This document shows positions 1 through 5,447 of a stretch of DNA of 5,447 nt, in pieces (within the stretch, counting starts at the first letter, position 1; each line of letters starts with the position of its first letter). Location of the stretch: assembly GCA_937904535.1 (NCBI GenBank), contig CALELC010000574.1, forward strand, positions 1-5,447. The letters run 5' to 3'. Below the pieces are notes generated by a model. The model did not search any database. It worked only from the letters and a program-made list of their open reading frames with translations, and had not been told where the DNA came from. The DNA is from an uncultured Planctomycetaceae bacterium. Lineage in GTDB: Bacteria > Planctomycetota > Planctomycetia > Pirellulales > Pirellulaceae. The position numbers and the translations under genes are program-made.

Positions 1-32
1 GGCCGCTGTAACTCGCAGAAAAAACGCTGGCG

Positions 33-359
33 ATGCTCGAATCAATCGCCGGCAGCAGCAGCCTAGCATTCGATGCCCCCGATCGTGTGGCGGTGCGTGG
101 CGCCTTATTAGGCGAGACTTGGGCGGAGGTCGAAACGAAGGCGATCGACAGCGTGCGGGTAACGCTTACCGGCCCGGCCGAAGCGATCGACCTGCAACTG
201 TTGGAAAAGCTCGGTGTTGATGGCCCCGTCGATCTCAGCGACCTCGCCAACACCCGCGTGACGCTCAACCTGACCGACCTGAAGCATATCCGCAGCCGCA
301 ACTTGAAGGCGTTTCTGAAGCAGCATTGGCTGCGGAGCTATCAGACTTCGAGAAGTTAA
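33..359 (+). CDS. Hypothetical protein, short or 5'-broken
   Basis: I do not recognise this protein. The frame is convincingly coding: the third codon position is strongly G/C-biased, and the product is a plausible soluble protein with alternating leucine/aspartate segments (for example VDLSDLANTRVTLNL) and a basic C-terminal end (KHIRSRNLKAFLKQHW). It has no signal peptide or membrane segment. The ATG at 33 gives 108 residues, but the frame stays open and coding-like back to position 12 (LAEKTLA before the Met), and a TAA lies at 9-11. No Shine-Dalgarno sequence precedes 33; the upstream bases are an A6 run and CGCTGGCG. It may therefore be a genuine small ORF starting at 33, or the last part of a longer gene whose frame is broken near the A6 run at 19-24. 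It converges on the DUF1501 gene. The opposite-strand ORF over 108-446 is treated as its shadow. Confidence 0.55.
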   Translation: MLESIAGSSSLAFDAPDRVAVRGALLGETWAEVETKAIDSVRVTLTGPAEAIDLQLLEKLGVDGPVDLSDLANTRVTLNLTDLKHIRSRNLKAFLKQHWLRSYQTSRS

Positions 360-466
360 TAGCACGGGCCAGCCGAATCTCGGCGGGCAACACCGCTCCG
401 CCAAGACATGCGATCGGTACGGCCGGTTGATCGGCCTAACCTCCATGGTTTCGATCGGCTGACCGA
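360..466. other. Convergent intergenic spacer with short inverted repeats
   Basis: These 107 bases separate the stop of the plus-strand gene from the stop of the minus-strand DUF1501 gene. Three small inverted repeats are visible. GGCGG (382-386) can pair with CCGCC (398-402). GGCCG (421-425) can pair with CGGCC (432-436) around a 6-base loop. TCGG (455-458) can pair with CCGA (463-466) around a 4-base loop, directly abutting the DUF1501 stop. None is followed by a T-run on either strand, so they are not classical intrinsic terminators. The word GATCGG occurs at 412, 429 and 453. A role in ending transcription of both converging genes is inferred from position only. Confidence 0.4.
421..436. 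terminator. Possible bidirectional hairpin terminator, weak
   Basis: GGCCG and CGGCC form a perfect 5-bp all-GC stem with a GTTGAT loop, lying between two convergent genes. It is the strongest short stem in the spacer and is symmetric, so it could act on both transcripts. It lacks the downstream U-tract of a standard intrinsic terminator in either direction. The call rests on position and stem quality only. Confidence 0.25.
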
Positions 467-1930
467 CTAGCTCCGTTTGCCGACCAGTTCCGGAATCGGG
501 CTACCGTGATCGACGATCGGTGTGGGGCGTCCATTGAAGTCCTGGATCATCGTGTTCGCGGAGTCAATTCCCAAGTGACGATAGATGGTCGCCAGGAAAT
601 CGCCGGCGCTACAAATCCGTTCGATGCAGTCTTCCCCACGTTTATCGGTGGCGCCGATAAAGCGACCGGTTTCGATCCCGCCACCGGCCCAGATGTTGGA
701 AAATGCCCGCGGCCAATGGTCCCGCCCGGGTTGCATCGTGCCGGCCGGTGCGCTGGCGTCGCCGGCCCCCGTGCTGGCCGCGTAGTTGATCTTCGGAGTC
801 CGCCCGAACTCGCCGGTTACAACGACAAGCACGCGCTGGTCTAAGCCCCGTTCGTAGATGTCTTCGATCAATGCCGCGACCGCTTGATCATAGGCCTGTG
901 CACGGAACCGCATCCCATCGAAGACGTGATGGTTGACCGCGTGATCATCCCAGTTGCCAACGCGCCCACACAGCGGACCACTGAGACTCGTGGTCAGCAC
1001 TTCCACGCCGGCCTCGACCAGTCGCCGCGCCAGCAGCAGTTGCTGCCCCCAGCGGTTGCGCCCATAGCGGTCGCGGGTGCGGTCGTCTTCCTGGCTCAGG
1101 TCGAACGCGTCGCGTGTTTTGGAATTGGTCAACAGCGTCATCGCCTGGGCTTCGAACTGGTCCAACGCCCCCAACTCGCCGAGGCGATCGAAATCGCGGG
1201 CGAGCGTGTCGAGTTGCTGTCGGAGGCTCGTACGGCGTTCCAACCGGCGAATCTCCCGCGAATCCGAGAGCCCGATGTTGGGAACCGAAAAGGTCGGCGA
1301 ATTGGGGTCACCCATCACGGTGAACGGCGAATAGGCGTCACCGAGGTAGGCTGGGCCATTGTATTCCAGTGGCGGATGAATCCCCGCGTACAGCGGCAAC
1401 GGGTTGTCGCGCGGTCCCTGTTGGCTGCGAAGGTAATTGGTCACCGTCATCCAATCGGGATACTTAGGCTTGGGTTTATCCCGTGTGTCAGGATCGCCCG
1501 AGAGCATTTGCATTGAACCGGCGGGATGCCCAGCAGCCGTTTGCCGCATCGATCGCAGCACCGTGAACTTGTCAGCGATTTTCGCTTGGAGCGGCAGCAA
1601 TTCCGTGAACCGCATCCCTGCCACTTTGGTCGGGATCGTAGAAAAAGGTCCGCGATACTCGCTGGCAGCGTCAGGTTTCGGATCGTAGGTGTCGATGTGC
1701 GAACACCCTCCCGGTTTCCAAACCATAATCACCGCTGTCTTCTCACGTTGGGGCTTCTCAGCCGCCGCGTTTTCCGCTGCTGCGGCAGCCTGGAGACGGA
1801 GGATTCCCGGCAAGCTCAGACTGGCGAAGCCGCCGAGGCCCAGCCGCAAAAACCCGCGACGACCCGCGGAGCCAAAGCTCTGAGGCCCGCGGCACGGGAC
1901 TACCGATGATGCAAGAAAGGGGTCGCTCAT
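467..1930 (-). CDS. DUF1501 family protein, Tat-exported
   Basis: A 487-residue DUF1501 protein, of usual full length; this family belongs to the alkaline-phosphatase/sulfatase-like fold and is abundant in Planctomycetota. A twin-arginine signal is visible: GRRGFLRLG at residues 23-31, then a glycine/leucine-rich hydrophobic stretch to about 46 and an Ala-rich region (48-57), so export in a folded state is likely. Family motifs follow in order: GGCSHIDTYDPKP (74-86), LRSM and GHPAGSMQMLSGD (125-146), NWDDHAVNHH (326-335), GEFGRTPKIN (373-382), GRDHWPRAFS (402-411) and GATDKRGED (426-434). The Asp/His-rich motifs are the likely metal-site candidates by analogy with the fold. Enzymatic activity is unproven for the family. 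A loop rich in Gly, Ala and Ser (383-401) separates GEFGRTP from GRDHWP. The ATG start overlaps the upstream PPC gene stop as ATGA and has GGAGG four bases upstream; the next in-frame Met is residue 69, inside the domain, so the start is secure. It is the last gene of the apparent operon. Confidence 0.93.
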   Translation of the reverse strand: MSDPFLASSVVPCRGPQSFGSAGRRGFLRLGLGGFASLSLPGILRLQAAAAAENAAAEKPQREKTAVIMVWKPGGCSHIDTYDPKPDAASEYRGPFSTIPTKVAGMRFTELLPLQAKIADKFTVLRSMRQTAAGHPAGSMQMLSGDPDTRDKPKPKYPDWMTVTNYLRSQQGPRDNPLPLYAGIHPPLEYNGPAYLGDAYSPFTVMGDPNSPTFSVPNIGLSDSREIRRLERRTSLRQQLDTLARDFDRLGELGALDQFEAQAMTLLTNSKTRDAFDLSQEDDRTRDRYGRNRWGQQLLLARRLVEAGVEVLTTSLSGPLCGRVGNWDDHAVNHHVFDGMRFRAQAYDQAVAALIEDIYERGLDQRVLVVVTGEFGRTPKINYAASTGAGDASAPAGTMQPGRDHWPRAFSNIWAGGGIETGRFIGATDKRGEDCIERICSAGDFLATIYRHLGIDSANTMIQDFNGRPTPIVDHGSPIPELVGKRS

Positions 1931-4182
1931 GGTGCCTCCACAGGCTTCACGTGAATCGAAATGGGTTGGGATACAACGATATCAACCGTATCTTTAGGCT
2001 CCGCTTGAGCGGTCGCTTGTTTGACTTTTTCTGCCGCAACTGCGAGCGCAGTGGCTGCCGCCTGCTGCCGTGCGACCGCCGTTGCCAGCGATTGTTCGAC
2101 TTGGGCTTTCGAGGATTCAGTCGCTGCTTGAGCCAGTGCCGTCAATCGCTCGACCTCGGACGTGATTGCCGCCGCTTCGGCCTCGGCCTGCCGACGTTCC
2201 TCTTCGGCCAACGCCACAGCTTCTTCGTTGTACCGGTACCTTGCGACCGCGGCGCCGTAGAACGCGATCAGGTAGTCGCCCGGAGGTGTTTTGAGCGCTG
2301 CCAAGTCGAGTACCACTTCCGAACTCGTGGCCGTCAATGATGCATCGAATCCAGGCACGGCTTCAAACCCATTGCCAAATGCACGCAACCGTACCGTAGC
2401 GCCCGAAAACTCGCTGCGGGGCCGGTGCACCAGCGGGATCGTTAGCTTCTCACCCACGGTCGCTTCCCAAACTTTCTGCTCCGCCGGAGCGATTGTGATC
2501 GGCGCCAGTTCGCTCTGAGTAACCGAGACCGGCACTCCGCTCACCAGTCGGGGCCGAGGGATTTCGCTCCACGCATCCTTTACGGGCCAAGCCATCGCTG
2601 CCATGTGGCAAGGACGCACCACTTGAGTGTCCCCAACTTGAGCACGACCGTAAAAGGTGGCGTTGGCCAACGAGGGCGGGGCGTCCTGGTCCGCGGTGAT
2701 CAACATGATGCCTCGCGACTTGCCGGCCGGAATCTTCAGCCCCTGCGCGGTCACTCCATCGGGCAGCCCTTCCATTACCAGTTCGATATCGCCATCGAAT
2801 CCATCGCGTCGCAGCGCCACGACCTCCAGCGCCATGGTTGTGCCGCCGCGAAGCGCAATCGGTTTGGAAAGCGCGTTGCGGTCACCGTTTCGCAGTTCCA
2901 TGTGCAGCCCCCACGCCGCGAGTGCGAAGTCGGGGGCGGCCTTACGGATAACCAACCGATACACATTCCGTGAATCGCTGCGCGTGCCACCGAACAGATC
3001 CGTGAGCTGCAAACGGTGCAATCCGTCTTGCTGGATCTCAAGCTTTCCGAGCACATCCAACGATCCGCCGTCGTAGGGCGGTCCATCGTAGGTGTACGCG
3101 TTGCTGGACGGTCGAATCGGAGCGGCGATCTCCGTGAACTCCGCCACATCGGTCAATTTCTGATCCGCCCCTTCACCCTCCACATGCTGCACCAACACGG
3201 CCGCATGCGTCGGCAACCCCAGCCGCTCTGACGCGACTTCGACCCACCACACATCGCCTTTGGTTGCAGTGAACTCATAGACATCGACATCCGCTGCGGG
3301 ATAGAAACTGCCGGCAAGATCGCATGGCAATTCGATCCGCTGCGCTTGAGCGCCGCTGTTGTTGGGTTCTTGCTCGGTCGATACCGCCTCTTCGGGCAGG
3401 CCCTCCGGTGGCCATGAGAACGCACTCACCGTCCTCGTCGAGGCGAACCGAGGTACGCCTGCATCCGCCGGTACAGCCTGGAGCGACAGCCGATAAAAAT
3501 ATTCGGGACCACCCTTGAATGTCAGTTCGTGCACCTTCAACACGTGCTTCCCGTCGCGTTCGGCGGTGAAGTCCAAGGTCCCACCCCGCCGCTCCACCAC
3601 CAGATCGCGTCCTGCGTCATCGGCGATGATCAACACGGCATCCAGCTTGGAATCGATACCTCGCGATGCGCAGTGGACGATATAGCGCTGACCTTTGACC
3701 GCGTCAAAACGGTAATGGGCTACGGCTTTGGCTGGCATGACGGCATTGCAGACCGAATCGACCGCCAACGGCATCGCGGTCTCCAAAGTGGTGTTCGGTG
3801 AGATGCAAATGGCTTCGGCAAGGCGATCAACCGAAAACGCGCGGGCAGAAGATATTCCTAACCGCGTCATCAATCGCGCTTCATAAATTCCCGGCGGACA
3901 ATCTGCTGCAATTGTAACCACATACTGGTTCGGTTCTGGCGTCCCCTGTTCGTTGACCTTCTTCACTGCCTTCAAACCAGGGTGAGAAAAATGCAGTTCA
4001 TTGCCGCCGTCGATGAACTCACCGGTGACGACGACCTCCACCTCGGTCCCCGTTTGGCCACCCATCGGCATCGTCGTCAACAGTCGTGGCAGTGGCAGGC
4101 ACACGCTTTGACCGAGTGAAGTCGATGCCAGCGCAACCGCAAGGACCGGCATAAGAATCGTACGTGCCATCCTATAGCCCAT
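1927..4182 (-). CDS. Secreted PPC-domain protein with inserted coiled coil
   Basis: A 751-residue exported protein resembling the large PPC-domain proteins found beside DUF1501 and DUF1549/1553 genes in planctomycetes. A Sec-type signal peptide covers residues 1-24 (basic Arg4/Arg7, hydrophobic core, probable cleavage after SLG). An IPT/TIG-like beta domain (about 35-118) opens with MPMGGQTGTEVEVVVTG. A first PPC-like domain spans about 130-236 (AHYRFDAVKGQRY, then DGKHVLKVHE). A second spans about 268-414 and carries the hallmark EQEPNNS (270-276), DVDVYEFTATKGD (298-310) and a closing NVYRLVIR strand. Immunoglobulin-like beta regions follow, including FDGDIELVMEGLPDGV (462-477). Near the C-terminus a 76-residue Ala/Glu/Gln-rich helix (653-728) is inserted between two beta strands. 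No catalytic motif is seen, so a structural or binding role in the envelope is inferred. GAGG nine bases upstream favours the first Met over Met5. The gene lies 52 bases after the DUF1553 stop and overlaps the DUF1501 start by four bases. Confidence 0.85.
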   Translation of the reverse strand: MGYRMARTILMPVLAVALASTSLGQSVCLPLPRLLTTMPMGGQTGTEVEVVVTGEFIDGGNELHFSHPGLKAVKKVNEQGTPEPNQYVVTIAADCPPGIYEARLMTRLGISSARAFSVDRLAEAICISPNTTLETAMPLAVDSVCNAVMPAKAVAHYRFDAVKGQRYIVHCASRGIDSKLDAVLIIADDAGRDLVVERRGGTLDFTAERDGKHVLKVHELTFKGGPEYFYRLSLQAVPADAGVPRFASTRTVSAFSWPPEGLPEEAVSTEQEPNNSGAQAQRIELPCDLAGSFYPAADVDVYEFTATKGDVWWVEVASERLGLPTHAAVLVQHVEGEGADQKLTDVAEFTEIAAPIRPSSNAYTYDGPPYDGGSLDVLGKLEIQQDGLHRLQLTDLFGGTRSDSRNVYRLVIRKAAPDFALAAWGLHMELRNGDRNALSKPIALRGGTTMALEVVALRRDGFDGDIELVMEGLPDGVTAQGLKIPAGKSRGIMLITADQDAPPSLANATFYGRAQVGDTQVVRPCHMAAMAWPVKDAWSEIPRPRLVSGVPVSVTQSELAPITIAPAEQKVWEATVGEKLTIPLVHRPRSEFSGATVRLRAFGNGFEAVPGFDASLTATSSEVVLDLAALKTPPGDYLIAFYGAAVARYRYNEEAVALAEEERRQAEAEAAAITSEVERLTALAQAATESSKAQVEQSLATAVARQQAAATALAVAAEKVKQATAQAEPKDTVDIVVSQPISIHVKPVEAP
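1935..1939 (-). promoter_or_regulatory. Shine-Dalgarno site for the DUF1501 gene
   Basis: On the minus strand the sequence GTGGAGGCACCATGA holds GGAGG four bases before the DUF1501 ATG. The same bases encode the last residues (Val-Glu-Ala-Pro) of the PPC protein, and TGA ends it within the overlap. This fixes the DUF1501 start and indicates that a ribosome finishing the PPC protein can reinitiate on the next gene. Confidence 0.75.
1999..2226 (-). other. Encoded Ala-rich coiled-coil segment of the PPC protein
   Basis: This stretch encodes residues 653-728. It contains no glycine or proline in 76 residues, and 26 of them are alanine, with regular Glu, Gln, Arg and Lys and leucine or valine at intervals, as expected of a long helix or helical hairpin. 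It begins just after a beta-type strand (DYLIAFYGAAVARYRYN) and ends just before another (DTVDIVVSQPISIHV), so it interrupts a beta-sandwich rather than forming a free tail. The helix call comes from composition; no prediction was run. Confidence 0.75.
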
Positions 4183-4191
4183 GATGTGAAG

Positions 4192-4195
4192 CCTC
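4192..4195 (-). promoter_or_regulatory. Likely ribosome-binding site for the PPC gene
   Basis: On the minus strand TGAGGCTTCACATCATG places GAGG nine bases before the ATG at 4182. The alternative ATG at 4170 (Met5) would be 21 bases away, so this site favours the upstream start. The match to the anti-Shine-Dalgarno is only four bases. Confidence 0.45.
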
Positions 4196-4214
4196 AGTGA
4201 GATGCGACAACCGG

Positions 4215-4232
4215 TTTGGCCAGCAAGCCAAA
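4215..4232 (-). other. Intergenic hairpin after the DUF1553 gene
   Basis: TTTGGC (4215-4220) and GCCAAA (4227-4232) form a perfect 6-bp stem with a 6-base loop, starting two bases beyond the stop codon of the upstream gene. There is no U-tract after it on the minus strand, and the next gene begins 32 bases on, so full termination is unlikely. It could be a weak attenuator, a 3'-end stabiliser, or chance. The rest of the 52-base gap holds only the ribosome-binding site; I see no convincing promoter there. Confidence 0.35.
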
Positions 4233-4234
4233 GC

Positions 4235-5447
4235 TTAGTGATTGAACAGAAACTCTTTCGTATTGATCAGAGCCCAAATCAAATCTTGGAAGTTGTCTCG
4301 TTTCAGATGTGTTGGATCGGCAGTCGCCCCTTCTCCATCCATCAGCGGCTCTTCAAGGTACGCGAGTGCTGTTCTTAATTCTTGCTCGCTCGGCTCCCGA
4401 GTTAACGCCGCCAAATACAGCCCGCGGACCAACCTTTCGGCCGGTTCCTGCGAGACCGCGGCGTGTGCGGCGCGACCGTCGCTTGTAGCCAACTTGGATT
4501 TGATGTCCGCCGCGTTGATCAGGTGTAGACTCTGCGCCAGGCTCGAAGACTGTACCCGTTCGCATTCACATACACTTTCATTCTCCGGCCGACCAAAAAC
4601 CTTAAGAAATGGCGATGCACGGTTGTAGCTATTGTCCGGGAGGGCGATCGCGCGGGTGCCGGTCGGCAAATTGGGGAAATCGGTCCGAGCGCCTGTCACA
4701 TCGTCGATCGCATCCAACAGCACTTCCGCTTGGAGCCGACGAGGGTAATAGCGAGAATAATTTTGGTGGTCGACCAAATTGTGTTCGTTCGGCGTCGAAC
4801 TCAATTGGTAGGCGCTGGACCGGGTGATCACACGGACCAATTCTTTAAGGTCAAAGCCACTGGCAATGAAATGTTGTTCCAGGGCAGCCAACAATTCAGG
4901 ATTGGTTGGCGGATTGGTGTCGCGGATATCGTCTTCCGGCTCGATCAATCCGCGGCGAAAGAAATGCTTCCAATAGCGATTGACAACGGCCTTAGCAAAG
5001 TAGGGGTTGTCCGGCGAACCCATCCAATTTGCTAACTTGAGCCGCGGGTCTTCATCGGGAGCGATCGGTCCGACCGAGTCGCCCAGCGCCGCGGGCCGGA
5101 GAACTTGGCCCGTTTTGATATTGGTCGCGCCCGCCATCCCGCGTTTGTGAAAGATCATGTCCTCGCCGCTGGTGCCGGTCGGCCTGCGACCGATTTGGCT
5201 AAAGAAGGCGGCTAGGCTGTAATAGTCGTCTTGGCTCCAGCGTTCAAACGGATGGTGATGGCACTGAGCACACTGCATCCGAACTCCCAAAAACAACTGC
5301 GCCACGTCTTCCAGTTGTTGCTTCGGTTCGGTGACTCGCTTGTACCAGGCAACCGGCGGGTTCGAGATCACAACACCGGTCGCAGCCAGTAACTCCCGAA
5401 CCAGTTGATCGTACGGGGTGTTAGCGAGCAAATTGTCGCGAATCCAG
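4235..5447 (-). CDS. DUF1549/DUF1553 protein, C-terminal part, truncated by window
   Basis: The visible 403 residues are the C-terminal part of a DUF1549-DUF1553 protein; the reading frame continues past the right edge, so the TTG at 5431 is an internal Leu codon and not a start. The end of DUF1549 is recognised by TPYDQLVRELLAATG (visible residues 10-24) and CAQCHHHPFERWSQDDYY (59-76), which contains a CxxCH cytochrome-c-like motif. DUF1553 starts near DPRLKLANWMGSPDNPYFA (133-151), followed by VNRYWKHFFRRGL (155-167), NPPTNPELL (178-186), GFDLKELVRVITRSSAYQLSS (197-217), and the Cys-rich CECER (293-297) before LAQSLHLINA. Planctomycete members often carry an N-terminal signal peptide and a PSCyt1 cytochrome-like domain, but that part is outside the window. 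The biochemical role is not established; an envelope location and a link to DUF1501 proteins are inferred from recurrent adjacency. It is the first visible gene of the apparent operon. Confidence 0.92.
   Translation of the reverse strand, partial: WIRDNLLANTPYDQLVRELLAATGVVISNPPVAWYKRVTEPKQQLEDVAQLFLGVRMQCAQCHHHPFERWSQDDYYSLAAFFSQIGRRPTGTSGEDMIFHKRGMAGATNIKTGQVLRPAALGDSVGPIAPDEDPRLKLANWMGSPDNPYFAKAVVNRYWKHFFRRGLIEPEDDIRDTNPPTNPELLAALEQHFIASGFDLKELVRVITRSSAYQLSSTPNEHNLVDHQNYSRYYPRRLQAEVLLDAIDDVTGARTDFPNLPTGTRAIALPDNSYNRASPFLKVFGRPENESVCECERVQSSSLAQSLHLINAADIKSKLATSDGRAAHAAVSQEPAERLVRGLYLAALTREPSEQELRTALAYLEEPLMDGEGATADPTHLKRDNFQDLIWALINTKEFLFNH

Noticed and set aside
108..446. Minus-strand ORF of 112 residues overlapping the small plus-strand gene
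   Set aside because: The plus frame has the better codon pattern and a more protein-like product; this one runs across the non-coding spacer and has an irregular Cys/Arg/Pro-rich start.
728..784. GCCGG-rich inverted repeats in the DUF1501 loop as a regulatory element
   Set aside because: They follow from Ala/Gly/Pro codons in a G/C-rich genome and lie inside a gene.
884..1516. Plus-strand ORF of 210 residues
   Set aside because: It lies wholly antisense inside the DUF1501 gene, whose minus-strand frame shows all family motifs across this stretch; long antisense frames are expected in G/C-rich coding DNA.
1906..2340. Plus-strand ORF of 144 residues, rich in Cys, Arg and Phe
   Set aside because: It is antisense to the Ala/Glu-rich helix of the PPC protein; its Cys/Arg composition is what that codon usage gives when read in reverse.
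4098..4104. Lipoprotein signal in the PPC protein (Cys28)
   Set aside because: The residues before Cys28 are Gln-Ser-Val, which do not match the lipobox pattern Leu-(Ala/Ser)-(Gly/Ala)-Cys; ordinary cleavage after SLG fits better.
4183..4234. Promoter between the DUF1553 and PPC genes
   Set aside because: TTGCTG could be read as a -35 box on the minus strand, but no acceptable -10 box follows at 16-18 bases and the gap is short, so read-through from upstream is simpler.
4730..5035. Plus-strand ORF of 101 residues
   Set aside because: It is antisense to the conserved DUF1553 region and has no supporting start signal or recognisable domain.
5429..5431. TTG as the start of the DUF1553 gene
   Set aside because: The frame continues upstream with WIRDN, which fits the conserved DUF1549 sequence, so this is an internal Leu codon and the gene is cut by the window edge.

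Overview
The window looks like part of a Planctomycetota chromosome, probably Pirellulales-like (lineage inferred, not tested). Three adjacent minus-strand genes encode protein families that are massively expanded in that phylum: a DUF1549/DUF1553 protein, a PPC-domain (bacterial pre-peptidase C-terminal-like) secreted protein, and a DUF1501 protein with a twin-arginine signal. The families are recognised from motifs in the translations. No database search was run.

Layout, left to right. Positions about 12-359 (+) hold the end of a small or truncated gene of unknown function. Its frame has a stop at 9-11, so it is either a short ORF starting at 33 or the tail of a gene broken just upstream. 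Positions 360-466 are a non-coding spacer between convergent genes, with short GC-rich inverted repeats and three GATCGG words. Positions 467-1930 (-) encode the DUF1501 protein. Positions 1927-4182 (-) encode the 751-residue PPC-domain protein, whose stop overlaps the DUF1501 start as ATGA. A GGAGG ribosome-binding site sits inside its last codons. Positions 4183-4234 are a 52-nt gap with a 6-bp hairpin. Positions 4235-5447 (-) encode the C-terminal 403 residues of the DUF1549/DUF1553 protein, which runs off the right edge of the window.

The minus-strand genes are transcribed right to left in the order DUF1549/DUF1553, PPC, DUF1501. Spacing and overlap suggest one operon. All three products are probably exported or act outside the cytoplasm: there is a Sec-type signal on the PPC protein, a Tat-type signal on the DUF1501 protein, and a CxxCH cytochrome-like motif in the DUF1549 part. 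I infer a co-expressed envelope module of unknown biochemical function. DUF1501 belongs to the alkaline-phosphatase/sulfatase-like fold, so hydrolysis of a phospho- or sulfo-ester is one possibility, but nothing here proves it.

The features most worth a second look are the 76-residue Gly/Pro-free, Ala-rich helix inserted before the last beta strand of the PPC protein, the tight translational coupling of the PPC and DUF1501 genes, and the unresolved 5' end of the plus-strand gene. I see no RNA gene, CRISPR array, insertion sequence or attachment site.
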